The notes under the pieces: model-generated | What the model was told of the DNA's origin: nothing | Seen by the model: the letters and a program-made list of their open reading frames with translations, nothing else | Databases searched by the model: none | Shown here: one piece after another, positions 26,421-35,360 of the stretch | How the letters are laid out: each line of letters opens with the position of its first letter | Position numbering within the stretch: the first letter of the stretch is position 1 | Assembly: GCF_000741285.1 (NCBI RefSeq) | Contig: NZ_JGZE01000017.1 | Location: 1-50,617, forward strand | Direction: 5' to 3' | From: Bifidobacterium mongoliense DSM 21395 | GTDB taxonomy: Bacteria; Actinomycetota; Actinomycetes; Actinomycetales; Bifidobacteriaceae | Length of the DNA stretch: 50,617 nt | Program-made: the position numbers and the translations under genes

Positions 26421-27434
26421 ATGACCCTGAGCGACACCTACACACCCGACCCATCACGCTACGAGACGATGCCCTACCGCCACGTGGGCCGCAGCGGCCT
26501 GAAGCTGCCCGCCATATCGTTGGGGTCCTGGCACAACTTTGGGGACACCGGCGACTTCGACACCATGCGGCGCATGTGCCGCACCGCCTTCGACCACGGC
26601 ATCACGCATTTCGACCTCGCCAACGTCTACGGCCCCGAGGTGGGCAGCGCGGAACGCAACACCGGCCGGATACTGCGCGAGGACTTCGCCGGGCACCGCG
26701 ACGAGCTGGCGATCAGCACCAAGGCCGGCTTCGAGATGGGCGTCGGCCCATACGACAATTGGGGCGGACGCAAGCACCTCCTCTCAAGCCTCGACCAGAG
26801 CCTGCAGCGCCTGGGACTCGAGTACGTCGACGTCTTCTACCACCACCGCCCCGATCCGCACACCCCGCTCGAGGAGACCATGGGCGCACTCGCCCACATG
26901 GTCGAACGCGGCAAGGCGCTGTACGTGGGCCTATCGAACTACGACGGCCCCACCCTGCGCCGAGCGTCGGCGATCCTCGACGAACTGCACACCCCGTTCG
27001 TCATCAACCAGAACCGCTACAACATCCTCGACCGGCATATCGAACACGACGGGCTCAAGGATGCGGCAACCGATCTGGGCAAGGGACTGATCACCTACTC
27101 CCCCTTGGCGCAGGGCCTGCTCACCGATCGCTACCTCAACGGCATCCCCCAAGACTCCCGGGTGGCGCACGACGGCCGGTTCCTGCATGAGGACGACGTG
27201 CGTCGCGTGCACGAGACGGTCGTGCAGCTCAATGCTCTGGCCTCGGAGCGCGGCCAGAGCCTGGCCGAGATGTCGCTGGCCTGGCTGCTGCGCGACCCGG
27301 CCGTCACCAGCGTGCTGGTCGGCGCCTCACGCCCCGAACAGATTCTCGACGACCTGGGCGCCCTGAACAATATGACGTTCTCCGATGACGAGCTCGGGCG
27401 GATCGAAACCGCGGTGGGCACGCAGTCGGTCTGA
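26421..27434 (+). CDS. Aldo/keto reductase (YghZ-like)
   Basis: A 337-residue NAD(P)H-dependent oxidoreductase. The tetrad shows as FDLANVYG (Asp, Tyr), ISTKAGF (Lys) and VDVFYHHRPDP (His). The GNWHNFG-like SLGSWHNFGDTGDF and the YNILDRHIE motif point to the YghZ/L-glyceraldehyde-3-phosphate reductase branch (AKR14). GGGAG lies 6 nt before the ATG at 26421. Its stop is 2 nt from the convergent YihY stop. The 220-bp gap from the ABC gene holds only promoter sequence. Confidence 0.93.
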   Translation: MTLSDTYTPDPSRYETMPYRHVGRSGLKLPAISLGSWHNFGDTGDFDTMRRMCRTAFDHGITHFDLANVYGPEVGSAERNTGRILREDFAGHRDELAISTKAGFEMGVGPYDNWGGRKHLLSSLDQSLQRLGLEYVDVFYHHRPDPHTPLEETMGALAHMVERGKALYVGLSNYDGPTLRRASAILDELHTPFVINQNRYNILDRHIEHDGLKDAATDLGKGLITYSPLAQGLLTDRYLNGIPQDSRVAHDGRFLHEDDVRRVHETVVQLNALASERGQSLAEMSLAWLLRDPAVTSVLVGASRPEQILDDLGALNNMTFSDDELGRIETAVGTQSV

Positions 27435-27436
27435 CG

Positions 27437-28306
27437 TCAGGCGCACCGCACCCGGCGTTCGGCGATGAACGCGGCACAGTACAGAATCACCTGCGCCATG
27501 AGGTTGAACCAGAGCAACACGCCGACGACGGCCGCGAACGGCGCAAGCAGCGGATTCCTGGCGGCGCCTCCGAGCAACCGCGCGCCAAGGAGCTGGAGTA
27601 CGGAGAAGGCGAGTGCCGCGAGCATCGCCCCCTCCATGGTCGCGCGGCCGCGGCGGATATGGGCCACGACGCGCAACAGGATGAGCAGTAGCGCGACGTT
27701 GAACAGGAACCCGACGAGGAAGCCCGCGATATCGACGAGTGCGGAGGTCGCCGGCGACCCCGCGGGCACCCCCGTCGCCCGCAACACCATGCGCATCACT
27801 CCGCCCGACACCGCGCCCGCCGTGGTCGACAGCATGAGCAGCACGACGACCGCCACCACGGCGAGCACATCGCGCAGTTTGGCCCGGACGGCGTCGGTCT
27901 GATCGGTGTCGTCGTCGAACATCGTCTGAACCCCGGCGCGCAACGAATCCATCCACCCGATGACGCTCCACAGGAAGGATACGAGCGTCACGACGCCCGT
28001 CCATGTGAGCGTGCCCGATATCCGGTTCAATGCACCGCTCTGCCCGACCGTGTGGGCGATGCCGGGGACCAGACCTTCCAACGACTCCAACAACGCGCGC
28101 TGGATGCCCACATTGCCGGCCACGACGAGTCCAGCGATACTGAGGACGGTCCAGAGCCCGGCGAAGAAGGCGAAGAGCAGCCCGTAGGCCAGTCCGTTCG
28201 CCAACAGCCCGCCGTGCCGCGAGGAGTAGCGACCGAGCACCGACCCGGGCAGGGACCGCTTCCAGCGTTCGATGGCCGCGGCGATGATTCGGCGTAGACG
28301 TGTCAT
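27437..28306 (-). CDS. YihY/BrkB-family inner-membrane protein
   Basis: A 289-residue polytopic protein with six hydrophobic segments and family text: NGLAYGLLFAFFAGLWTVLSI, WTGVVTLVSFLWSVIGWMDSLRAGVQTMFD, and a closing FAAVVGVLLWFNLMAQVILYCAAFIAE. The family was once called ribonuclease BN in error; its true role is unknown. It stands alone, convergent with the aldo/keto reductase. Confidence 0.92.
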   Translation of the reverse strand: MTRLRRIIAAAIERWKRSLPGSVLGRYSSRHGGLLANGLAYGLLFAFFAGLWTVLSIAGLVVAGNVGIQRALLESLEGLVPGIAHTVGQSGALNRISGTLTWTGVVTLVSFLWSVIGWMDSLRAGVQTMFDDDTDQTDAVRAKLRDVLAVVAVVVLLMLSTTAGAVSGGVMRMVLRATGVPAGSPATSALVDIAGFLVGFLFNVALLLILLRVVAHIRRGRATMEGAMLAALAFSVLQLLGARLLGGAARNPLLAPFAAVVGVLLWFNLMAQVILYCAAFIAERRVRCA

Positions 28307-28369
28307 ATCTCGACTATACCGGGCGGGTCAGCAGGACGCCCGGTCCCCACAATCTAATTACCCGCATCG

Positions 28370-30361
28370 TCACCGCGGCATGGCGGATGCGACGTGCATG
28401 AAGTCCTCGACCCGGTTCCAGGCCACGGCGTAGCCGGCCCCGTGGGCGCAGAACACCGAATCGGGGGTGTTCTCGAGGTCGGTCGTGGGGTCGTATCCGG
28501 CCTCGGCCACAACCCGTTCGGCGTCGTGACAGTCGCGGTATCCGGCCGATGTGCAGCTCAGCTGGCCACGTCCATGCGTGTAGGAGCCGAGCTCCACCGC
28601 GTATCCGCGCATCGAGGCGACGGGAGCCTCGCCCTCCAGGGTGGCCGGGTCGCCGTCGATGGCCGGCGGGTCGGAGTGCCCGCCCATGCGCTGCACGTCG
28701 GACATCGCGCGGCCGACCATGGCCTGCGGCAGTTCGATCCGGAAGCGGTACCAGGGTTCGAGCAGCCGGCTCGCGGCCTTCATGAGCCCTTGCCGCACGG
28801 CCCGGTAGGTGGCCTCGCGGAAGTCGCCGCCTTCGGTGTGCTTAAGGTGCCCGCGGCCGGTGAGCAGGGTGATGCGCATGTCGGTGATGGGCGAACCGGT
28901 GAGCACGCCGAGATGCTCGCGTTCGCGCAGATGGGTGAGTACGAGACGCTGCCAGTTGCGGTCGAGTACGTCCTCGCTGCATGCGGTGGCGAAGCTCATC
29001 CCGCTGCCCCGCTCGGTCGGTTCAAGCAACAGGTGGACCTCCGCGTAGTGGCGGAGCGGCTCGAAATGCCCGACACCCTCGACGGGGGCGTCGATGGTCT
29101 CCTGATACATGACGTCGCCGGGGCCGAAATCGACGCCGAGGCTGAATCGGTCGTGCATGATCTGCCGGATGACCTCGAGTTGCATCTCCCCCATGAGCTG
29201 CAGATGAATCTCACCGAGCCTGGCCACCCAGCGCACACGGAGCATCGGGTCCTCATCCTCGAGCACGCGCAGGGCCGCCAGGGCCTGGTGGGGATCGACG
29301 TCGCCGGGGATGAGCATGGAGCTGAGCACCGGTTCGAGCAGCGGCTTGCGCGCCCGGGGCTCGGCGCCCAGGCCCTGCCCGGCGAACGTGTCGTCCAGAC
29401 CCGTGAGCGCACGGACCGCGCCGGCCGGGGCCATCTGGTCCAAGGTGTACGAGGCACCGGAATAACGGCGGATTTGATCCACGGTCTCGGTGCGCGAGCC
29501 GGTGGGCAGGGCGCTTTTGACCGCGAGCGAACCGCCGGTGACCTTGATCCAGGTCAATCGGTTGCCGTCCTCGTCATGAGCGATGTTGAAGACGCGAGCG
29601 GCGAAGTCCTTGGGGTACCGAGGCTGGCGCATCAGTGTGCCCAGGCCGTCGAGCAGATCGTCGACCCCGTCGAGTTTGAGCGCCGAACCGAAGAAGCACG
29701 GGAACAGCAGGCGGTTGGCGATCAGCGAGCGCAGTCGGTCATCGCTCAGCGACCCGTGCTCGAAGTAGTCGTCCATGGCGCCCTCGTCGAGCGTCGCGAT
29801 GTCCTCAAGGGTGCCGGAATCAGTACGGTCGCGACAGTCGATGCAACCGTCGGCGAGACGGCGACGCAGCAGACCCATCATGCGGTCGTGGCCGGCGCCG
29901 GGCGCATCCATCTTGTTGACGAAGATGAACGTGGACACCCGGTACCGCGCCAGGAGACGCCACAGGGTCTCGGTGTAGCCACTCAGTGAATCTCCGGCCT
30001 GCACGACGAGGATGGCGTAGTCGAGCACGCCGAGCGTGCGCTCCATCTCGGAGGAGAAGTCGGTGTGGCCCGGGGTGTCGAGCAGGGCGACGTGATGATC
30101 GCCGCAGTCGAACAGGGCCTGCTTCGAGAAGATGGTGATGCCGCGCCGCCGCTCCATGGCGTCGGTGTCGAGGAAGGCGTCGCCGTGATCCACGCGGCCG
30201 AGGCGCCGCAACGCGCCGGAACGGTAGAGCATCGCCTCGGAGAGCGTGGTCTTGCCGGCATCGACGTGCGCCAGCACCCCGACCACGATATGGTCCCTAT
30301 CCGAACCCCCGTCGCCGGCCCCGCCATGGGCTCCGGCCCGGGCGTCCTGAATCCGACTCAC
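28370..30361 (-). CDS. EF-G-like GTPase, ribosomal-protection (TetM/OtrA-like) family
   Basis: About 663 residues. GTPase motifs: AHVDAGKTT (G1), RRGITIFS (switch), LLDTPGHTDF (G3), VNKMDAPGAG (G4). The later domains follow EF-G order and end with a TetM-like region (GSYTHGRGQLSCTSAGY). Acquired TetM or TetW dislodge tetracycline from ribosomes; this protein looks like a chromosomal relative because its base composition matches the core and no mobile gene is nearby. Resistance is therefore not assured. The GTG at 30361 overlaps the stop of the small membrane gene (GTGA); the frame is open to 30442. Confidence 0.85.
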   Translation of the reverse strand: MSRIQDARAGAHGGAGDGGSDRDHIVVGVLAHVDAGKTTLSEAMLYRSGALRRLGRVDHGDAFLDTDAMERRRGITIFSKQALFDCGDHHVALLDTPGHTDFSSEMERTLGVLDYAILVVQAGDSLSGYTETLWRLLARYRVSTFIFVNKMDAPGAGHDRMMGLLRRRLADGCIDCRDRTDSGTLEDIATLDEGAMDDYFEHGSLSDDRLRSLIANRLLFPCFFGSALKLDGVDDLLDGLGTLMRQPRYPKDFAARVFNIAHDEDGNRLTWIKVTGGSLAVKSALPTGSRTETVDQIRRYSGASYTLDQMAPAGAVRALTGLDDTFAGQGLGAEPRARKPLLEPVLSSMLIPGDVDPHQALAALRVLEDEDPMLRVRWVARLGEIHLQLMGEMQLEVIRQIMHDRFSLGVDFGPGDVMYQETIDAPVEGVGHFEPLRHYAEVHLLLEPTERGSGMSFATACSEDVLDRNWQRLVLTHLREREHLGVLTGSPITDMRITLLTGRGHLKHTEGGDFREATYRAVRQGLMKAASRLLEPWYRFRIELPQAMVGRAMSDVQRMGGHSDPPAIDGDPATLEGEAPVASMRGYAVELGSYTHGRGQLSCTSAGYRDCHDAERVVAEAGYDPTTDLENTPDSVFCAHGAGYAVAWNRVEDFMHVASAMPR

Positions 30362-30585
30362 TCCTGGGGCGCGCCCGGGGTGCCCGTCGAGGACAGGGTG
30401 GTGGTCGACGGGGACGTCGATGAATCCTCGCCATGGCCCCAATCCAGCCCGCAGGCCAGGCCGAGGATACCGGCGATCAGTCCACAGATGCCGGAGGGCA
30501 TGGCGGAGAAGAAGGACAGGGCGAAGCTCACCGCGCCAAATGCCAAGGCGATGGCCCCCACGATCGTTTTCGGCTTGATGACCAT
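30358..30585 (-). CDS. Small membrane protein of unknown function
   Basis: The ATG at 30585 has AGAAGGAG 6 nt upstream. The 75-residue product has one long hydrophobic hairpin (IVGAIALAFGAVSFALSFFSA, then GICGLIAGILGLACGLDWG) and a Ser/Thr-rich tail. No family was recognised; the pattern resembles small DUF4190-like membrane proteins. Its stop overlaps the GTG of the GTPase, so the two are probably one transcript. Confidence 0.75.
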   Translation of the reverse strand: MVIKPKTIVGAIALAFGAVSFALSFFSAMPSGICGLIAGILGLACGLDWGHGEDSSTSPSTTTLSSTGTPGAPQE

Positions 30586-30712
30586 ATCCGCTCCTTCTCT
30601 CGCTGCGTCCCGCCTGATGGTCGGCGGCGCTACTGTCGAGGATACCGTCATCGGAGAAGTTATGACAGCCGGAACTGTGGGAGGGCGCGAAAACCGCGAC
30701 TAGAATAGTGGC

Positions 30713-31393
30713 ATGAACACTTCACTGCGAGGATTCGGTCGATTCGTCGCCATGCCCATCACCATCGTCGCCATGACGATCACCCTGATGGCGGCCCTGA
30801 CGGGCTGCGGTTCGGGCTCGAACGCGGGAGCGGGCTCGCCTTCGTCCACGCACAGCGCCAGCAGTGCGCCGTCCGCGTCCACCCCATCGCCATCGGCCAC
30901 GAAGCCGTCGGCGACACCTACCCCGTCACCATCGGCATCCGATACCAAGGGCGGCGACTCCAACGGCACGGGCTCCTGCTCCACATCGCAACTGGCCGCC
31001 AGCCTCGGCCAAAGCCAGGGAGCTGCCGGAAGCACCTACGTTCCCATCGTCCTGACCAACAACGGCGGCACCTGCACCACGCAGGGCTTCCCCGGAGTAT
31101 CGTTCACGGCCCAAGGCCGCCAGATTGGCGCCCCCGCCGAGCGTGACGGCAGTTCACCCGCGAGCCCCATCACCCTGAACCACGGCCAATCCGCCCACGC
31201 CACGCTGCGCATCGTCCAGGCGGGCAATTTCGATGCCTCCACCTGCCGACCGACCCCGACCGACCACCTGCTCGTCTATCCGCCCGACCAAAAGGATTCG
31301 CTCACCATCGAGGTCTCCCAATACACCGGCTGCGCGAACGGCGAACTGCCCATTCTCACCATCTCCCCGCTTCAGGCCGGCGGGGCGGCGTAG
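30713..31393 (+). CDS. DUF4232 lipoprotein
   Basis: A signal peptide with lipobox LTGC (cysteine near residue 32) is followed by a Ser/Pro/Thr linker of about 55 residues, then a DUF4232 domain (STYVPIVLTNNGGTCTTQGFPGVSFT ... GQSAHATLRI ... CRPTPTDHLLVYPP). It is a surface-anchored protein of unknown role, common in actinobacteria. A TAGAAT box ends 5 nt before the ATG and no Shine-Dalgarno is seen, so the mRNA may be leaderless. The cysteines C81, C118 and others may form disulfides. Confidence 0.88.
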   Translation: MNTSLRGFGRFVAMPITIVAMTITLMAALTGCGSGSNAGAGSPSSTHSASSAPSASTPSPSATKPSATPTPSPSASDTKGGDSNGTGSCSTSQLAASLGQSQGAAGSTYVPIVLTNNGGTCTTQGFPGVSFTAQGRQIGAPAERDGSSPASPITLNHGQSAHATLRIVQAGNFDASTCRPTPTDHLLVYPPDQKDSLTIEVSQYTGCANGELPILTISPLQAGGAA

Positions 31394-31564
31394 CACCGCG
31401 TGCCGGCGAACGCTTACTCCGCGCCGTCGACGCAGGGCACCGAAGATGGTTATGAGTCAGCTCTGGGCAATGTCGCGCTCGAAGCATTAGGCTTAGGTCA
31501 CGTCACCCGGTTACGGCGATTCGCCGACACCGGGCGCAGCGCATCACGAGAGGGAAGAAGGGGC

Positions 31565-32227
31565 ATGGACTGGAGTGTCATCGCCGCGAGCCTGCCGAAG
31601 TTCGTTCATGCCTTCGGCGTGACCCTGTGGCTTTCGGCCGTCAGCGTCATCCTCGCCACGCTCCTGGGTCTGGTGCTGGCCGTATGCCGTGACTACAAGA
31701 TCCCGGTGCTCTCACAGATCAGCATCGCGGTCGAGGAGCTCTTCCGCAACACCCCCCTGCTCATCCAACTGTTCTTCATGTACTACGGGTTCCCGTCCAT
31801 CGGCATCAAGATGAACGCCGAAGCGTGCGCCATCATCGGCATGGCCATCCTGGGCGGCGCCTACATGTCCGGCGCCTTCCAGGGCGGGTTCGGCGGCATT
31901 CCCACAGTGCAGATCGAATCCGCGCGCGCCCTGGGGCTCTCGATCCCCCAGATGATCCGGTACGTCACGCTGCCGCAGGGACTCACCCGCAGCGTGCCCG
32001 CCATCGCCGCGAACGCCATCTTCATCGTCAAGGAGACCTCGATCTTCACGGTCATCGCCGTGCCGGAGCTGACCAACACCGCGCGCGACCTGATCGGCCT
32101 GTACTACCACACGAACGAATACCTGCTCGAACTCGTCATCGCCTACGCGATCATCCTCATCCCGCTCTCGGTGGTTCTGACGTTGCTGGAAAGGAGGGTA
32201 CGTCGTGGTTCATTCCGTACTGCCTGA
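31565..32227 (+). CDS. Polar amino-acid ABC transporter permease 1
   Basis: A 220-residue permease of the His/Glu/Gln type. It has FGVTLWLSAVSVILATLLGLVLAV, FRNTPLLIQLFFMYYGFP, GGAYMSGAFQGG, and the EAA loop (ESARALGLSIPQMIRYVTLPQG) that docks the ATPase. AGAGGGAAG precedes the ATG. It opens a four-gene set with a second permease (23-nt overlap), ATPase and binding lipoprotein. Substrate class follows from the family; the exact amino acid is not shown. Confidence 0.93.
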   Translation: MDWSVIAASLPKFVHAFGVTLWLSAVSVILATLLGLVLAVCRDYKIPVLSQISIAVEELFRNTPLLIQLFFMYYGFPSIGIKMNAEACAIIGMAILGGAYMSGAFQGGFGGIPTVQIESARALGLSIPQMIRYVTLPQGLTRSVPAIAANAIFIVKETSIFTVIAVPELTNTARDLIGLYYHTNEYLLELVIAYAIILIPLSVVLTLLERRVRRGSFRTA

Positions 32228-32936
32228 GGCCATGTCATTGGCGAGCACGGCACAAGCCGGCTTCACTGTCATCTTCACGGGCGACAATTTCACCCGCCTG
32301 CTCGTGGGCCTGTGGACGTCGATCAGCATCGCCGGACTCGCCCTCATCATCGGCATTCCGCTCGGCGTCATTCTCGGCGCCCTGCGCACCCTGCCCAATC
32401 CGGTGCTGCGCGTCGTGCTGCGCATCTACCTGGAATGCTTCAGGATCCTGCCCACACTGGTGGTCCTCTTCCTCGCCTACTACATCCTGCCGGCCGAATT
32501 CAACGTGCAGGTGTCGGGGCCGACCGTGGCGGTCGTGGCCTTCGGACTGTGGGTGTCGGCGGAGATCAGCGATATCGTCCGCGGCGCTCTGGTCTCGGTC
32601 TCGGACCATCAGGTCGACGCCGGCAAGGCCCTGGGCATGAGCGGGCTGCAGCTACTGCGCTACGTCCGTCTGCCCCAGTCGATCAACCTCATGATCCCGG
32701 CGACGATCAACCTCGCCACCCGCGTCATCAAGACCACGTCGCTGCTCCTGCTCATCAGCGTCATCGACGTGGTCACGGTCGGCCAGCAGATCATGGAGTC
32801 CAACCGCATGTCCCACCCCGACGCGGCCTTCTGGGTCTACGGTTTCATATTCCTGTTGTATTTCATCGTCTGTTGGCCCCTGTCGAAACTCGCCCAGATG
32901 CTGGAACACCGTGCGAAGGAGCGGAACAATGGCTGA
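32205..32936 (+). CDS. Polar amino-acid ABC transporter permease 2
   Basis: Starting at GTG 32205 with GGAAAGGAGGG upstream, inside the end of permease 1. The text RLLVGLWTSISIAGLALIIGIPLGVILGAL, YLECFRILPTLVVLFLAYYI and the EAA loop DAGKALGMSGLQLLRYVRLPQS identify a HisM/GlnP-type permease. It would form the heterodimeric channel with permease 1. Its stop overlaps the ATPase start. Confidence 0.93.
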   Translation: MVHSVLPEAMSLASTAQAGFTVIFTGDNFTRLLVGLWTSISIAGLALIIGIPLGVILGALRTLPNPVLRVVLRIYLECFRILPTLVVLFLAYYILPAEFNVQVSGPTVAVVAFGLWVSAEISDIVRGALVSVSDHQVDAGKALGMSGLQLLRYVRLPQSINLMIPATINLATRVIKTTSLLLLISVIDVVTVGQQIMESNRMSHPDAAFWVYGFIFLLYFIVCWPLSKLAQMLEHRAKERNNG

Positions 32937-33738
32937 CGCCACCACAACTGATGCCACCACAACCCCGAATACGGGGAACAGGACGACCGACACCCCCCTG
33001 CTGTCGGTCCAACACCTCAGGAAGTCCTACGGCGACCACGAGGTGCTCACCGACGTGAGCTTCGACGTGCCCCAAGGCAAGGTCGTCGTCCTACTCGGGC
33101 CGTCCGGCTCGGGCAAGTCCACGCTGATCCGATGTCTCAACGGCCTGGAGACCATCCAGTCCGGTTCCATCGTCTTCGACGGCACGAATATCGGCCAGGC
33201 CAGCGAGAAGCAGTGGCGGTCCCTGCGCAGTACCATCGGCATGGTGTTCCAGAGCTACGATCTGTTCCCGAATCTGACGGTGGCGGACAACATCCGTCTC
33301 GGCCCGGTCAAAGTGCAGAAGCGGGCGAAGGACGAGGTCGAGCAACAGATGGACACCCTGCTCAAGGACGTACAGCTTTCGGATTACAAGAACGCGTATC
33401 CGCGGGAGCTTTCGGGAGGTCAGAAGCAGCGCATCGCCATTGTGCGTGCGCTGGCGATGAACCCCAAGCTCATGCTGTTCGACGAGGTGACCGCCTCCCT
33501 TGACCCGGAGATGGTCCGCGAAGTACTGGAGCTCATGCTGCGGCTCGCCAAGCGACACATGACGATGATCGTGGTCACCCACGAGCTGGAGTTCGCCAAG
33601 CGCGTCGCCGACACCGTGCTGTTCCTCGAGAACGGCGTGATTCTCGAGCGCGGCTCCGCCAAGGACTTCTTCACCAATCCAAAGACCGACCGCGCCAGGA
33701 GATTCCTGGACAGCATGTCACCGGTCAGCGCGGAGTAG
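32929..33738 (+). CDS. Polar amino-acid ABC transporter ATPase
   Basis: A 269-residue GlnQ/HisP-type ATPase: Walker A GPSGSGKST, FQSYDLFPNLTV (Q-loop), LSGGQKQR signature, Walker B LMLFDEVTASLDPE, and switch H in VVTHELEFAKRVAD. About 25 Thr-rich residues (DATTTDATTTPNTGN) precede the domain. AAGGAG lies 7 nt before the ATG. It energises the two permeases upstream. Confidence 0.95.
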   Translation: MADATTTDATTTPNTGNRTTDTPLLSVQHLRKSYGDHEVLTDVSFDVPQGKVVVLLGPSGSGKSTLIRCLNGLETIQSGSIVFDGTNIGQASEKQWRSLRSTIGMVFQSYDLFPNLTVADNIRLGPVKVQKRAKDEVEQQMDTLLKDVQLSDYKNAYPRELSGGQKQRIAIVRALAMNPKLMLFDEVTASLDPEMVREVLELMLRLAKRHMTMIVVTHELEFAKRVADTVLFLENGVILERGSAKDFFTNPKTDRARRFLDSMSPVSAE

Positions 33739-33804
33739 GGGTCCCGACCCGTCCGTTCCACCGTTGGTCCACAAGACCACACGGCGTACACGCACATACT
33801 CACC

Positions 33805-33843
33805 GAAACGGTGTCACTGGCGTTTGTTCACCGGCGCCGTTTC
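33805..33843. terminator. Inverted repeat between ABC ATPase and binding-protein genes
   Basis: GAAACGG (33805-33811) pairs with CCGTTTC (33837-33843) around a 25-nt loop that contains further GGTG/CACC complementarity. It may attenuate read-through so that the binding protein, which follows, is set separately. Confidence 0.4.
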
Positions 33844-33883
33844 ATAGCATGATTGTTATCGAATGATTGAGAGAGGATTCACC

Positions 33884-34720
33884 ATGTTCACCATCAAGAA
33901 AGCATTCGCGGCGGCACTCGCCGTGGTCACACTCGCATCGATCGCCGCTTGCGGCTCGTCGAGTTCGTCGCAGGGCGGGCAGCAGGGTGACAGCGTCGCC
34001 CAGATCAAGAAGTCCGGCACGATACGCATCGCCACCTTCGGCGATCTGCCCCCGTACGGCTATGTGAAGAACGATGGCACGCGTGCCGGCTACGACATCG
34101 CGCTGGGCACGCAGATGGCGAAGGATCTCGGCGTCAAGATCCAGTGGGTGCAGGTCAACGCCGATGGCCGCGTGGATTCGCTCAAGTCGAACAAGGTCGA
34201 CATGGTGCTCGCCAACTTCACGGTGACCGACGAACGCAAGCAGGTCATCGACTTCGCCAGCCCCTACATGAAGGTGTCGGTCGGCGTCGTCTCCCCGAAG
34301 AAGGCCACCATCACGAGCGCGGCGCAGCTCAACGGCAAGTCGCTGGCCGTGAACAAGGGCACGACCGCCGAGGCGTTCTTCACCGAGAAGTACCCGGACG
34401 TGCAGCTGCAGAAGTTCGATTCCAAGACGCAGCAGTTCCAGGCGTTCAAGGACGGACGCGTCGCGGCCCTGGCCGACGACAACACGTACCTGTACGCGTG
34501 GGCGAAGGACAATCCGACGTTCACCGTCGGCATCAAGCAGCTGGGCGACGAGTCGACCATCGCCCCGGCCATCCGCAAAGGCAACACCGACCTGCTCAAG
34601 TGGACGAACGACGAGATCAAGAAGCTGACCGCGGACGGCTTCTTCGTCAAGGCCTATGAGAGCGAACTCGCACCGTCGTTCACCAGCGACATCAAGCCCG
34701 ACGACGTGATCATCAAGTAA
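33884..34720 (+). CDS. Amino-acid-binding lipoprotein of the ABC transporter
   Basis: A signal peptide with lipobox SIAAC (cysteine near residue 23) is followed by a class 3 solute-binding domain: IKKSGTIRIATFGDLPPYGYVKNDGTRAGYDIALGTQMA, VDMVLANFTVTDERKQVIDFASPY, and AAQLNGKSLAVNKGTTAEAFF. It would capture a polar amino acid outside the membrane and deliver it to the permeases. GAGAGAGGA precedes the ATG. Placed 145 nt after the ATPase, it probably has its own promoter as well. Confidence 0.95.
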   Translation: MFTIKKAFAAALAVVTLASIAACGSSSSSQGGQQGDSVAQIKKSGTIRIATFGDLPPYGYVKNDGTRAGYDIALGTQMAKDLGVKIQWVQVNADGRVDSLKSNKVDMVLANFTVTDERKQVIDFASPYMKVSVGVVSPKKATITSAAQLNGKSLAVNKGTTAEAFFTEKYPDVQLQKFDSKTQQFQAFKDGRVAALADDNTYLYAWAKDNPTFTVGIKQLGDESTIAPAIRKGNTDLLKWTNDEIKKLTADGFFVKAYESELAPSFTSDIKPDDVIIK

Positions 34721-34741
34721 CGCGGCACGTCATCGCCTGGC

Positions 34742-34816
34742 CCGCACCGCTTTTGGCGTGCGGACACCACGCCCCCATCGTGAGCCGACCAGCCCGCGGT
34801 GGGGGCGCACTATTTT
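34742..34816 (+). terminator. Terminator pair after the amino-acid ABC operon
   Basis: A first hairpin (about 34742-34763) is followed by a clean 10-bp GC stem, 34771-34780 with 34797-34806, and then TATTTT. This is the most classical intrinsic terminator in the window. Confidence 0.75.
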
Positions 34817-34844
34817 CTGGTACGAGGGAGTACCATTCCGGGGT

Positions 34845-35210
34845 ATGGATTGGATATGGTTCGTAGTGATGTCCCTCATCATTCCTGTTATGATGATTGC
34901 CAGCGCCCCGCTGTGCAGCTGGGCCGCCAAGGACGACGGGTTGCGGTACGGTCTCATCGGCTATCGGACACCACTGTCGCGATCAAGTCCGGAGAACTGG
35001 CGCGAGGGCAACGAGTACTCCGCACGAGTGTTGCTCATCACCGGTGTCATACTACTGTTGATCTCGATAGGCTTGTCAGTCGCGGCCGTGTGGCTCAGTG
35101 CGGATACACGCAGTCGGCTGTCGCTGGTGACAGTCGCCGTGCAGGTGGTTCTGCTGGTCTTGTCCATCATTCCCGTAGAAGTGCATTTGCATCGATTCGA
35201 TCGCGAGTAG
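34845..35210 (+). CDS. SdpI-like membrane protein
   Basis: About 121 residues with three hydrophobic segments. The motif IGYRTPLSRSSPENWREGNEYSARVLL after the first segment is the SdpI/YhfL-family IGYRT...S...W..an signature. SdpI gives immunity to a toxic peptide in Bacillus; most relatives have no known role. The ATG at 34845 is chosen because the first membrane segment starts there; its Shine-Dalgarno is poor. Confidence 0.75.
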   Translation: MDWIWFVVMSLIIPVMMIASAPLCSWAAKDDGLRYGLIGYRTPLSRSSPENWREGNEYSARVLLITGVILLLISIGLSVAAVWLSADTRSRLSLVTVAVQVVLLVLSIIPVEVHLHRFDRE

Positions 35211-35360
35211 CGGGTGTCCTCATACGGCTGTCTAGCTCCTGCCGTGTATCATGATGCGATATGACCGCACTCCCCCTATCTGCCCCATCTGCATGACGAA
35301 CGACGTGGACATGGGCACCCGCTGCTCGCGCTCCACGGTTTCGCCGTCGACCATCGCATC

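Noticed and set aside
28394..29989. Plus-strand open frame of about 530 codons opposite the GTPase gene
   Set aside because: Antisense shadow of a GC-rich coding region; the GTPase motifs are clear on the minus strand.
28370..30361. Acquired tetracycline-resistance determinant
   Set aside because: Base composition matches the core and no mobile genes flank it; a chromosomal relative is more likely.
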